Assembly (NCBI GenBank): GCA_002786025.1
Contig: NHNW01000093.1
Coordinates: 1,685-65,684, forward strand
Origin: Zasmidium citrigriseum
Lineage: Eukaryota; Ascomycota; Dothideomycetes; Mycosphaerellales; Mycosphaerellaceae
Length of the DNA: 64,000 bases
Direction of reading: 5' to 3'
The position numbers and the translations under genes were made by a program. Shown piece after piece: positions 1-12,099 of the stretch. The notes beneath the pieces are model-generated. The model was not told the origin of the DNA, ran no database searches, and saw only the letters and a program-made list of their open reading frames with translations. The stretch's first letter is position 1, and the number at the start of each line of letters is the position of its first letter.

Positions 1-599
1 CTAAAAGTATTCGATATCTAGCCCCTCGTAGTAGTAATACGTTCGATAGTAGTATAGAAGCTAGTATAATCGGTATCGTTAAGCTCGAGGTTCTTTTTAA
101 TAGTACGAGTCGTATATTGTGTCCTATACTAGTAACGACGATTAGTACGAGTAGTTATCGAGTAAGACTTACGAGTAGGTTCTATCGTTACGGTAGTAGA
201 TAGTAAATAGTTATAACGCTCGGAATTATATTAATAGAGACGCGTTCTATCGTATTATTATAGTAGCGCGTATATATAGTAGCGGGAAGCTACGGCTTAG
301 CGCGCTATAACCGTTTTACGTAGCGTTATTATACGCGTAGCGCTCCGTTATCTATCTCTACGCTATCGACGCCGCTAATATAAGACTTTTAGATTACTAC
401 GCTAGATAATAGAGGCTATAACTCGTAAGCGGGTAATCGAGACATTAGATATACGGTACTACTTATCGACTTATTCTACTTATAGCGTAGACGTGCTATA
501 CTTAATCTACTATATCGATATCGTCCTCTAGCGTTACGTTCCCTATCCGCGAGTTTAGCTAGTTAAACACTACTCTCTACTTCTTATACCGCGTCGTTA

Positions 600-3500
600 A
601 TATCTCTCCTAAGTTATACTACTTACTAACGCTAACTAGACGAACGCTCTCCGTAAATTCGGCTAGCTAGATTAGCTAGTTGCGATTCGGACGGCTAGAT
701 ACCTAGATATTATCGATCGCCTTCTATTACTAATCTAATTATACGACGAGGTCTACCGGAGTAAACTAGACTCTAGCTTTACAAAGCTAGACATAACTAA
801 GGAGAAGGAATAGCGTATTACTATATCCCTCTTTATCTAGCGTAGTTATACGAAAGTCTACTAATACCTAATCGGTAGCCTCCTTCGTCGTCTTTAGTCC
901 GAGGAAGCTAACGTATTCTATCCTAGGTAATAGGTCTAGCTTAAGCTACTAATTAATAATATACTTAATTATCGTCTCGAGTAAGAAGTAGTTAAATAGC
1001 TTAACGCCGACGAAGGTAAGCTTACGGAAGAAACCTATATAGTTCTTCTAAGAGCGGGCTTAGCGAATAATCTCTATAATCGTCTTACCGCTAGTAGTCG
1101 TGTAGAGTAGTAGCGTATACTATCTTATAAATACCGATCCTAGGGGTTTATCGTCTTCCTCGTCCTCGGACAATTCGCCCTTCGCTTACTTCTTAAGCTA
1201 GACGGCTCGGTCCCTCTCCTTACCTAAGACCTTAGCTATATACCTCTCGGCGTAGCCGTTAATCTCGTCGTATAGTACTAGGTCTTTCTAGACCTATAAC
1301 TCTAGCTCTAGCTATAGCTAGATAACCTACTACTTCTATATATAACTTAAGAACTTTCGGAAGTCCTTCTTTAGCTAGTCTTACTTAAAGATAGGCTTTA
1401 GCTCGTCGGCGACGTCCTTTAGCTATCGTAAGTAGAGATTAAAATAGGTATTCGTAGGGTAGTCGACGTACGGGTAGGTTCCGTTACTACCGTTCGGGTT
1501 CTATATATCTTGCCTCGAGATATATATCTACGAGTACTAGAGCTAGTTAGTAAACTCGTTTCGCGACTTATCTAGTTTCTCGAGCGGGTCTGTATCGTTA
1601 CTAGCGTTACCCTCGCTTATAAACTTACTAGCGCCCTAGAGAGCTATAGATATTAATTAAGCGCTAGCTCTAATAACCTCCTATATAGCCTTTTTTAACT
1701 ACTTCTTAGTTCGACGGTTAATATCGTCTTTAAGCTTAAGCGTGTAGTTCTTAATAGTAGCGCTAGTCTTAGTAGAAAACTAATTACTAGTATTAATAGT
1801 AAAGACGCTCTTCTAAACCGCTAGGTCTATAATAACGACGTTCTTCCTATTCTACTTAACTATCTTAAGGCTCTTATTCTAGTAATAGTCGTAATACCGC
1901 GCGTAGCTAGCTATAGTAATCGTAGCTAGCTTATTTAGGAAGTAGTACGGAGTAGCGCTAAGGCCGACGATAGGCGGGTATCCTAGTAGAGAACTAAGCG
2001 TCTTCTAGAGCGAGTACTAGTAGTTACTATAGACATATATTTCGTTAACGAATATAGCGCCGATAATACCGTTTACGCTCTTCGTATACACCCTTCCTAT
2101 AGAGTAATCGACGTAGGTAATCTACTTCTCTATATTTTCCTAGCTAGAGATAACGATAATGTTTCTCTACTATAGCGCTACTACGCCTATAGTCTCGCCC
2201 TAGACCTTTTACTAATATACTAACGTAGCGACTATAACTCTACCGTCCTTAATATAGCCGCGGCCGAGGCTCCTAGTATACGCTCGTATCTTATCTATCT
2301 TATATTCCTTACGTATAACGTCTAAGATATAATATACTTTCTTCTACCTACTTAGCTTCTTCTTCTTCGATATCTATAGCTCCCGCTCTTTAGTCGTAGT
2401 AACGACAATAAACTACTCGTCGTATATCGTAAAGTCGTAGAGCTCCTTAATCTATTACTAGACGAGTAAACTAGGTAGTACGAGTAGTGTTATACTAGGG
2501 CGGACGACTAGTATATACTCTATTAGAAACTATAAGTCGAGGAAGGGCGACTTATCCTTAAAATCGCGAGCGACCTTCTTCTCTAGCTAGTCGCGATCCG
2601 TATATTCGTAAACTACTCGATTTCGGCGGAGGATATCTATTATAGCGATAGTAACATAGGTCTTACTAGCGCCTATATCTATGTTATTAATAACCTATTC
2701 GTAGCTACGGGCGAGCTACTAGAGTAACTAATAGATAATATAGAGCTAGTATAGTATAAGGCCCTTTAGGAAGTTCTAGAATCCGATTAAATACTACGAC
2801 TTTAGGTTCTCTTCGTCGGGGTCAAACTCGAACTAAGGGGCGACGATATTACGCTAGAACGCGGGGTCTATATAATATATAGCCTTCTTTAAAACCTCGC
2901 CTTCCCTACTATCGTTTAGACGGCTAGATAGCTACCCGACCCTTATAGGATCTCTATCTAACGGTATATTAGTAGTGTTAAGGGTAAATTCCTCCTTCGT
3001 AGGCTAGAATATAGGCACCTCGTTACTAATATACTAGAGATAGCGGGGGCTCTTATCGCTTAGGGTATACTCGGTTAGCTAATTATCTACGATCCGCTTA
3101 AGCTTCTTATTTAACTTTAAGATATTAATATCCGTAATCTTTAACGGCGTAGGTAGTATAGACTTTAGCGGCGCGGCTTACGTAGAATTTTACTACGTAG
3201 GTATCGTAAGCGGTAGCGGCGAGGATAGTAGAGGCTCTATTAGAGCGGGAATGTTTAATACGGCGTAATAAGTTAGCGTAGCGTTTCTTACTAGTAGTAC
3301 TAGCGCTAGTATACTATCGTCCTCCGCCCGACCGTTAGCGTTCTTAGCGGCTAGGGCGGTAGGCTTAGTAATAAGCTACGAGTTCCTAGCTTCTAGAGTA
3401 CGCTTAGGCTAGAAGTCCTATACTTAAGGGTTAAGGTAGCGCGAAGACTTCTAGACTCTCTAGAGGATAGGCTCTTTATCCGAGTCGTCTTAGTCGCTAA

Positions 3501-4900
3501 ATATATAGATATCTTTATCTTCTAGGCGCGATTAGCGGAGGTTCTCTCGATCTCGGCTAGAGTCCAAGTAGACGGAGTCGTTCTCGTCGATATCGAGACC
3601 TCCCTCTAACAAACCGGTATTCGATTAATACTCCTTAGTACGCTCTAAAGGGCGGCCGATAGGACGTGTAAGGACTCCGTAAGGTACGCTAAAGTTAGGC
3701 CTCTAGTTAAAGAAATAAGGCGGGATATAATAGATCTCCTCGAAGTCGTCGGCTCGTACGATCTAGGTAGGAAGGTCGCCTTTTTACGTATCCAGATCTA
3801 TATTATAGTAGAGGTTATTTAGTATAGCTAAGATATTACCGCCGTTTTCTACCGTTACTAGATTCCCGTTAGCGTTAATAAAGAATATTAGCGACCCTTC
3901 CGATATCTTAATAGCCTTATTATTAAAGAGATCGATACCCTTAATCTTGTCTAGTAGAGTATAGAACTATATAACGCTAACCTTCTACGGCTTAAATTCC
4001 TAGACGCTATCCTCCGTAAGGTTTAGTATTAGTATAAGTAGGTTACACTTATCGAGTACTAGCTTCTCGATTCTTTAGACGTATTAACCGCGTAGATTAA
4101 GCTTACTCTGCTTTTAAGAACCTAGTCTTATCTCTAATAGGTCTTTAGACTCGAGTCTACTACTAGTATTAAATAATAGTAATAGTAGCTTATATAGGAC
4201 GTTATTCGCGACGGATATACTACGAGCTCGAGATTCGCTAGTAGTCTTCTAGGCTTTAATAGCGTCCTTACCTATTACGCCTTTTATATAGCCGATCTAA
4301 TTCTACGTTATAGTATAGTACGGTAAGTTATTATTACTTATCTAAGTAGAATCCTAGTAGAAGTACCCGTCTACTAGTCGATCGGGTCTATCCTAGATAG
4401 AGACCTCGGGGTAGTAGAATAGTTCTAGGTAGCCCTTATATAACTCCTTCTTCGCCTTCGCTCGAGGGTAGTAGAGCGTATAGAAAGGACTTGTATTATT
4501 TCGTACTACCGCTAGGGGCTTATCGATCTATCCGTACTTCTTAAGTACTTCCCAATATACTTCGAACGCCTTCTACGCGTCCTCTACGTCCTATCCCTAT
4601 AATACGACATAGACGGCGTAGTTCTTATTAGGTTTCTATTTAAGGAAGTTACGGACCGTTTACTCGCTCTATATATCGACGTCGAGACCCTACTAATTAA
4701 GGGGTAGTATCTCGACTAGCGCCGAGTCTAGCGGGATAGCTAGATATATAGCTATATAGATATTAGTTAGAGACGAGACGAAATTACTATATATTAAAGT
4801 ATAAGTATATACTCTTCTAGCCCGACTATTATAGCGGCGGCGCTACTACTATAACGAACTAAGGCTCGGGCGATTTAAGATATAGCGAGTATATATAGTA
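600..4900 (-). pseudogene. RIP-decayed SNF2-like helicase gene (copy A)
   Basis: On the minus strand the conceptual frame around 2,100-1,900 reads VNGIIGAIFVNE, then IVGLSATPYYFLNKL (the GLSATP at about 1,967-1,950). This resembles the DE-box and Ser-Ala-Thr/Gly-Thr-Pro motif region of SNF2-family helicases. A second part near 1,150-700 also reads as a long coherent frame once TAA/TAG are treated as mutated Gln or Trp codons, and could be the C-terminal helicase lobe. Many stops rule out function. The family call rests on these motifs only. The exact start, end and any introns cannot be placed. Confidence 0.45.
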
Positions 4901-6477
4901 GTAACTTCCTTATAAAGAGTAAGAATATCGTACGTACGGTACGAATAGATATAGGGACGCCGCTAGTAGTAGGAGTAGTAGGTAGGTTAGCTCTATACTA
5001 GGCGATGTTTTAACGCTATTTACTCGCTTAATTAAGCGAGGGGCGCTAATAAATATCCCTACGTAGGGTCGTTAGAAGGGTGTCGAGATTAAAAGCTACG
5101 TAAACTTTCGCGCGCCGTTAAGCTAGGCGCGGCGTTATATACCGCGCTATACGTATATATTAACGCGGCGCCTAGTATATACGGCTTACTAAGCGAGTAT
5201 AGGTAGATCGAACTAAGGCTTTATAGAGCTAGAGTACTAAAGTAACGGAATTAAATTAGTAAGATTTATAAGATTCGTATACGTCTTAGACTACTTACTA
5301 AGGGATAGCGTAGGGATATATAATTATTTATCGATAGCGAGCCGGGGATTCTAGGAGATAGGATCGTATCTATCCTAGCCGTCTACTCTTCGTTAGAGAC
5401 GTTCGTATCTATAGATATTTACTAGTACCGTATATACTACTTAATTGCGTAGTTATAGAGCTACGAGTCCTAACCTTCCGACTTTATAGTATATCCTATC
5501 TTCTATTATTAGTATAGTAAATAACGACCGCGTAGAATATATATCGATCTCTATAACGTAAGCTAGTATCGGATATAGCTATACTAATTCGGCCTCGTAT
5601 AACCGCTATAGGATAGTCGAGTATAGATATTAAGCGAATAACGATAGATAGGCTAATCTATATACCTAATCTTAGTATATATACTCTATTTCGAAGCGAT
5701 ACTATATATATTCGGTACTATAGGCGATAGTATATCCGCTAAGATAGTTCTCCGAGTATATAGCTCTTACTTCGATACTTATAGATATATCCGGTCGTTC
5801 TAGTATAATTGTTCTTTTCGGTAGGTCGACCTAATACTAGGCTTAACGCTCGTCGTCGATATATAGTATTATATATCTATCCGGACGGTATACTCTTATA
5901 CCGTACTAAGGTAGATCTAGTACTATACGTTATACTACCTATTTAGACGAAGTAGACTATAGTATCGTTAGTAACTAAATCCGCGTAAGACGCTACGATA
6001 TCGCTAACAGTCTAATACTTACCGAGACTCTTTAAATAGTAGTAAATCTCCTATACTACTCTCGGACGTTAAGAGGCTATTGCCGTACAATACAAAGGAA
6101 TAGTAGTATAGTTATAACGCGTAAGGAAGAGATAATATTATTATCTAGGAAGGTAACTTCCGTCGCTAGATATTAAAACGGAATAGTAGGCCTTATAGGC
6201 TAGCCTAATCCGCGTATCGGCGCCTATAACGTAGCGCGTAAAGTTAACGCCGCGTAAGTCCTCTAACGATAATCTATAATATAGCCCTTAATTATCCCCT
6301 TAGCCTTTCTAAAAGAGATAATAAGGTTCGAGAATTTGTTAATATTATATAGACGTTCGCTAACGAAGAGTATACTAAAGATTAAATATACATCTATATT
6401 CGTAGTCTCTCGTCTACTAATTAGCCTATAAGATTATAGCGTTAACTACGAGCCTCGTAGTCCTCTAAGACTCTAAG

Positions 6478-6600
6478 CCTCTTACGGTCGGTTATTCGTT
6501 TCGTCGATATAGATAGACTTATCGAAATAGTTATGCTAGCGCCTAGAGCTACGATACTATAAGGTACCTATTAACGAAACGCCTAACCGACTATAAGAGG
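6478..6600. repeat. Stem-loop near the right end of copy A
   Basis: Two 26-bp arms (6,478-6,503 and 6,575-6,600) are inverted copies of each other, with four mismatches, around a loop of about 71 nt. The same structure sits at the matching place in copy B. It lies about 65 bp from the shared end of the element, so it may be a structural or regulatory part of that end. Confidence 0.6.
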
Positions 6601-6784
6601 TACGGGTGTTCGTAGGATCTAGACGCTCGTATTTCGAGGGTATCGCCGTAGGCTAATAGTCTTTCTTTTTACTAATTAGCTATATTAGTACTCTCTCTCG
6701 TATAAGAAGAAGTCGGTTAGTAGTACAAAAAGAGCTTAGTTAATTATCTGTCTTTTTAGCTAAGTAGTCTAAAAAAAAAGACCG

Positions 6785-7032
6785 TTAATTAGATATAAGT
6801 AGGCTACTATCCGTACTATATAGTATCGATAACGGTATAGATAGCCTAGTAATCGCGGGCTATTGCAATCTAATAGTATAGACTTACGCTATAGTATAGG
6901 CCTAGACGCCGTATACCTATTTTAATAGTATATATCTATACTATTAGATTGCAATTAACCGCGACGACTAGGCCCTCTACGCTATTATTAATACTATAAA
7001 GTACTAGCGGTAGCCTACTTATATCTAATTAG
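6785..7032. mobile_element. Palindromic MITE-like element
   Basis: About 248 bp with 96-bp terminal inverted arms (6,786-6,881 and 6,936-7,031), roughly 80 percent alike, around a 54-bp centre. Both ends read TTAATTAG/CTAATTAG, the first base differing by a C-to-T change. It has no coding capacity. No clear target duplication is visible, so whether it belongs to Tc1/mariner or another superfamily is open. Confidence 0.55.
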
Positions 7033-7769
7033 ATAGCGATATGTTTAAATCGATTATATACTATAAATAGTAGCTACTCTATTATAAAAAGAAGTCCTTC
7101 TATACTACAAAAGTATAAAAAAAAAAAGCGAGGTAGACTAGGTCGAAGAAGCGTATATTAAAGGACGTAGCGGGCCTATCTACCCCGTAGGGTGTAACTA
7201 TACTATAGCTACGCCTATTTAACGCTACTCTATCGCCTATTTAGCGTATTGTAATTAGTAAAAGAGAGGGCGATATACTTGTTTATAGAGGTACAATAGA
7301 GTATCCGTTAAGGTAAAATAGTAGAGGTATAGGGGAGTATAAAATTAAAGGCGTATAACGATCGTTTATCGTATCGTTTACAGCCTCGTTAAGATCTCTC
7401 TTAACGGAGTAAAAAGAGAAAGCCTAAACCTCCTATAGCGCCGATACTCGAGCTTACACCTCCTTTTCCCCTATACTAGAACCGCTATATTAGGGCGGTT
7501 TAGCTATACGCCTTTACCCTATATACTATTCGGCCTATATAGAGTAGTAATCCTCCTAATTAGTTAATGTAGATTTCGTATTATATATATACCCTATATA
7601 GTAATACTATCGACTATAACGTTAAAGCTCTACGATATTATCTTATAAATTAATATAGTATCGATACGACTAGCTAGCGTATCTTAGCGGCGCGCTATAC
7701 TCGAAAGCTTATAGCGCGCGAACGGGCTAGCGCACTATTAATAACAAACTAATCTTATATAATAAGAGA
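7033..7769. other. RIP-mutated spacer, nothing identified
   Basis: AT-rich, with CA/TG nearly absent. No open frame, no repeat arms and no similarity to the neighbouring elements that I could see. Confidence 0.5.
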
Positions 7770-7899
7770 GGCTATAATCTACGAGCGAACGACTAAGGTA
7801 TTAGGTATACGATACTATTTACTAGCTTCTATCGCTAATAGCGTAGACGTACTATACTTATTCTATTATATCGATATCGTCCGCTAACGTTAATCCGGA

Positions 7900-10800
7900 T
7901 CTTAATATATTAAATACTATCCTCTACACTCTATATTAAGCCGTTAACGCTAGCCCTAACGAAAACTAGTTATATACTCTAACTAGACGAAAGCTCTTAG
8001 TAAATTCTACTAGCTAGATAGTCCTATCGCGAGCTAGACGGCCGGTAATGTATATATCTACCTCTTTACTCTACGAACCATCTACTTACACGATAATGTC
8101 CGCTAGAGTAAAGTCGACGTCGACGTTATACTATAAACTATGTCCGATAAGGAGGAAGGGCGAATCCTAATCTCCTACTTTGTCTAGCGTAGCTGTATAG
8201 AACGCCGCGAGACTACTAATATTCTTCTCTTTAGACTTCTACCCGTCTAGTTCTAAAGTAACGAGATAGTCTCGGTTTAGTAGGAGAGTTAGCTCTAGTT
8301 ACTTATCGATAATATATTCGATTATAAGCTTTAGTAGCTAAAAGTTAAACAAATTATAGGCGACAAAGACGACCTTACGCTTAGAGACTATACTAGTCTT
8401 CGACTCGCGGGCACGACGGATAATCTCAATAACGGTAGCGCCGCCTATAGTTACGTAGAGACGCGGTACATATTAATTTATTAACTCTAACAGGCTAGGG
8501 TCTACTATAACCTCCTTTCTAGGGATTTAGCTAGCCGCGAACTCTTTATAGCGCTTTAAAACTACGTCGTATACCTTTCGCTTCTTCTAAATCTTAGTCT
8601 AGTCCTTCTAGCTATATTCTCTAATCTCGCTAGCTAGTATACTAGATTCCTACCGCTATATCTCTAACTCTAGCTATAGCTAGATTACGTTCTACTTCTA
8701 TACGATATCTAGGAATAAATCGAAGGTATAGTTTAAGAAGTCTCTAACAAAGATCGGATAGAGGGTATCGGCGATATTCTACGGCTATTTTAAACGGAGG
8801 TCGAAATAAGAGTTCGTAGGGAAGTCGACGTAGGTATAGTTACGGCCGAGTACGTTCGGGTCCTATACCGTTTACCGGGAGATATAGATTAGTAATGTCT
8901 AGAGCTACTAAGTGTATACTCTTCGCTACTCGTCTATACTATCGAGGGCGTCGATATCTAAACGCCTATTACTAGGCTATAGTCCGTCTACCTCTTCGAG
9001 TCGAGTAGCTATCTCCGAAGCGGCTAGGGTAACTATATCCTATATAGTTTCTTTCGCTAAATTTCTCGTACGTCCGACTACCTATTCCTTAATAGTAATC
9101 CTCTTCTTACTATTATTCTCCTTATATACTTTAATTCTAGAGGAGATCTTATAGATAGAATATAAGATAGTAGAGTTTCCTTCGTCGCGGACGTTATAAT
9201 ACTAGGCCGTTATAGCTAATACAATCGGATAGAGCTATTCGAAGGTTAACGTCCGAGTACTACTTATACTAATTAAAGGCGGGAATCCCGGTAAAGTACT
9301 AAGCGTCTTTATTAGTACGTACTTATACGACTTAATTATCTAGAACTCGTCGATAAAGGTAGCTCCGAAGATACTATTTAACGGCCCGGGCTCCTCTTAT
9401 CTAGTCGAGTAGTCTACCGTAGTAATAAACTTATATATACTATCCTTCGTCGAGATAACGACTATATCGTACTACTATAGTATAGCTATACGGACGGGCT
9501 TTCTAGTCGCCTCGAAGGCGATATTTGTACTATATATCGCCGATATCTTAATACGGCCGTTCTCGTCGAAACTATCGCTAAGGCTTCTAGTATACTCTTT
9601 TATCTCCTCCGTCTCGTATTCTTAGAGTAGAGAATTGGTCTAGTAATATACTCGCTTCTTCTTGTAGCCTTCGATCTACGGATCCGGCCTTATACTATAA
9701 GCGATAACGATTAGCCGGCGTAAGTGGCCCTATAAGGTAATTATATTATTAACCTACTTCCGAGGGGTTAAGAGACTTAATACTACTAATAACGTTATCC
9801 CTAGGCGGACGATTAGTATATAGTCCGTTAAAAGGCCGATATTATATAGCTTCTATATCTTATCCGGTTAGTCGAGCTTCTCCTTAGGAAGTAGGTTAGA
9901 TATAAAATTATAACGGCGTCGATTAAGACGGAGGATAGCTATTACTAAGACGGTAACACGTATCTTACTAGAACCTATCTCCGTATTACTAATAACCTAC
10001 GACTAGCCGCGGACTATAGCCCTAAGAATCTAGGTCGCGATATATATCTAGTCTAGAAGGATACTATAGGCTTAATTCTAGTCTATAATAAAATAATACG
10101 ACTTCGGATTATCTTCGTCCGGGTCGAATCTAAATAGATAGTAGACTTTCTCTCGCTAGAAGGAGCGGTCGATATAATATAAATCGTTAAGGGAAGTCCC
10201 TAATATAATTCTACTATCCCTACTTTCGCTTAGACGCCCGGACAACCGTTCTACTCTAACGGGGTTCTCTAATAATAGTAAATTACTAGTATAAAATGTC
10301 GGCGCCTCCTTTAGTACCCGGAGCGTAGGTATATTATAGCTAATATATCGGAGACTCCTAGTAAAGGATTTATTAAACTACTACTTTTAAGGCGCCGCTA
10401 CTACGATCTTGCTAAGCACCCGCTAGTAATCGGAGTTATTACTCGACGTAGACTTTAACGGCGCGTTTCGCGTAGACTTTAGCGGCGTAGTTTATAGAGG
10501 ATTTAGCGGCGCGAGCGTCTTAGGGTTTAGCGGAGCGGTTTACGTAGACCTTAACGAAGCGGGATTACTCGATACACCGCGGTAGATTAGCGTAGTAGAC
10601 GTAGAAGATTATACTATCGGAGGTACCGTACTATCCCTCGTTTAACTACTAATATTCGCTACGATTAGGACGATAAGCTACGCCTTCGCGGCCGTCCTCC
10701 TAGTAGTAGTACTATTGTCGGGAGCTATATTATAGATAGGAGGGCGCTAGTAGATAGAGGACGTCGATACGGTCCGCTCGGTAGAGGTATTTTATCGGAG

Positions 10801-11827
10801 GGCCGGGTCTAAAAACTTATTACTATCTAGTAATATCCTTATCTTATCTCGATCTAGTTATACCGTCTTATCCTAACCTTCTATATCTACGTCGTTATCG
10901 TCCCTAAGGTATAGACGCTAGTTAGACTCTTCGAAGTTAAGCCTCTAAGTTTAGATATAAGAAGAGAGTCTAGCTATCTTATCCTTATTAGAGTCTAGTA
11001 CTTAAAAGGCGGCTATATTACCTAACTATATAACTAGATCGAGGAGGCGGTAAAGTTTATTTAGTATTACTCCGATACTACCGCTATACTAGACTAACAC
11101 GGGATTCCCGTAGTAGTTAATATAGTATATATATCGCTCTTTCTATATTTTAACGGCCTCGTTATTAAAGAGATTAGTACCCTTAATCTTGTACGGTAGA
11201 GTAAAGAACTATATAACGCCGATTCTACTACTACGATTCTACTAGACTATATCCCCGTCGAAGTTTAGCTCTAGTATAATAATATTATAGTCGACGAGGT
11301 TAGGCTTCTCGCTTTATACGGAGTAATTGCCGTAACTATTAAGCTAGCGGCGCTTCCGAGAGCCCTTAGTAATCTCTTCGTCGTCTAAAGCGATAACCGA
11401 TCGGCTAACTAATCGTAGACCGATAGTAGAGCCGCTATATAAGGTTACTAAAGGACGTCGTAATATCGAATTAGTCGCTATCTCGCTTCTTCTCTCTTTA
11501 ATACTAGACGTAAAGCTACTAGTCCGCCTTACAAATCGAGCGTCTTCCTACTTTTCGAGTATATTCTCTTCCCGCTATTCTTTACTACGGACGAAGGTAA
11601 GCTAGGCCTAGACTATCGTCTTATACTTAACTCGACTATAGCCGCGTATATCGGGAGTCCGAGTAGAGTCCTAATAAAGTAATCTATTAAATAGCTAGTC
11701 GGGTCTCTATTAGTTAGTTCTAGCGAGGCTAAAGAATAGATACGGGTAGCTCTAATATAATTCTACCTCCGCTAACTTTCGTAGATCCGAGTCGAGTAGA
11801 GAAGATAAATAGTACGAGAGTACTTTA
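7900..11827 (-). pseudogene. RIP-decayed SNF2-like helicase gene (copy B)
   Basis: Minus-strand frame with recurrent TAA/TAG stops. It carries the DE-box-like IFGATFIDEF and the following ISISST motif at the position of GLSATP in copy A, with the same spacing as copy A. Its 5' part lies beyond the gypsy insertion, at 18,467 onward. It is non-functional. The assignment as SNF2-like follows from the parallel with copy A. Confidence 0.4.
11823..11827. repeat. Target site duplication, left (CTTTA)
   Basis: The five bases CTTTA directly precede the left LTR. The same five bases directly follow the right LTR at 18,462-18,466. Confidence 0.85.
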
Positions 11828-12018
11828 TATTAGGAAACGATTAAAGTAACTTAATATAGCTAATCTATTTTAATAGCGCGTAAGGAAGGAAGTCTATCTA
11901 CGAAGTCGAGACGAAACGAAATAAGGTTCGTGGGTCACGTGACCCGGGTCACGTGACTCGATGTGTGCCTTAGGCATTAACAAGAAAGGCTGGCTATAAA
12001 GGAGCTTAATCCGTAACA
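11828..12018 (-). repeat. 3' LTR of the gypsy element (left copy)
   Basis: 191 bp, matching 18,271-18,461 at all but five positions. The five differences are at 11,932, 11,971, 11,978, 11,992 and 11,996. Each is a C/T or G/A change inside a CA or TG dinucleotide in one copy. It contains a 24-bp palindrome with two CACGTG cores (11,934-11,957). Confidence 0.92.
11934..11957. promoter_or_regulatory. 24-bp perfect palindrome with two CACGTG cores in LTR
   Basis: GTCACGTGAC, then CCGG, then GTCACGTGAC, a perfect palindrome present in both LTRs (also 18,377-18,400). CACGTG is the E-box bound by bHLH factors, so a promoter role in the U3 region is plausible. All of its CA and TG dinucleotides are intact in both copies, although the flanks have lost most of theirs. 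Confidence 0.6.
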
Positions 12019-12033
12019 CCACCCCCCCCTTTA
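12019..12033 (-). promoter_or_regulatory. Polypurine tract
   Basis: On the minus strand a run of A and G (AAAGGGGGGGGTGG) sits directly against the TGTT start of the 3' LTR. This is where plus-strand DNA synthesis is primed in LTR retrotransposons. Confidence 0.75.
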
Positions 12034-12099
12034 TTAGGCACTAACTATAGTGTTAGTATAGCGGTAGAGATAGCGGAGATCTTTAACGCGAGGTAGGTA

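Larger units (their letters stand above)
390..6665 (-). mobile_element. SNF2-helicase-bearing repeat element, copy A
   Basis: This stretch is collinear with 7,770-11,827 plus 18,467-20,630. Shared anchors include TATATCGATATCGTCC at 511 and 7,866, ACTAAGGGATAGCGT at 5,297 and 19,221, and a shared stretch that ends in a CTTTCTTTTT run near 6,665 and 20,630. Distances between anchors agree to within about 70 bp once the gypsy insertion is removed from copy B. The gene content reads on the minus strand. The left edge is uncertain, because similarity fades around 240-390 and the window starts nearby. The two copies differ too much to be explained by RIP alone. No terminal repeats or target duplication were found, so its class is unknown. 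Confidence 0.6.
7770..11827 (-). mobile_element. SNF2-helicase-bearing repeat element, copy B, left part
   Basis: Collinear with 390 to about 4,500 of copy A and in the same orientation. It is cut at 11,827 by the gypsy retrotransposon and resumes at 18,467. Around 9,370-9,240 the minus strand gives the frame GATFIDEF followed by TLSTLPGFPPLISISST, the counterpart of the DE-box to SAT region in copy A. The two proteins must already have differed before RIP, because many differences are not transitions. An 80-codon open frame at 8,912-9,154 on the other strand is an accident of the biased composition. Confidence 0.6.

Noticed and set aside
8912..9154. 80-codon open frame on the plus strand
   Set aside because: Lies opposite the helicase relic, has no recognisable content, and open frames arise easily in this biased DNA.
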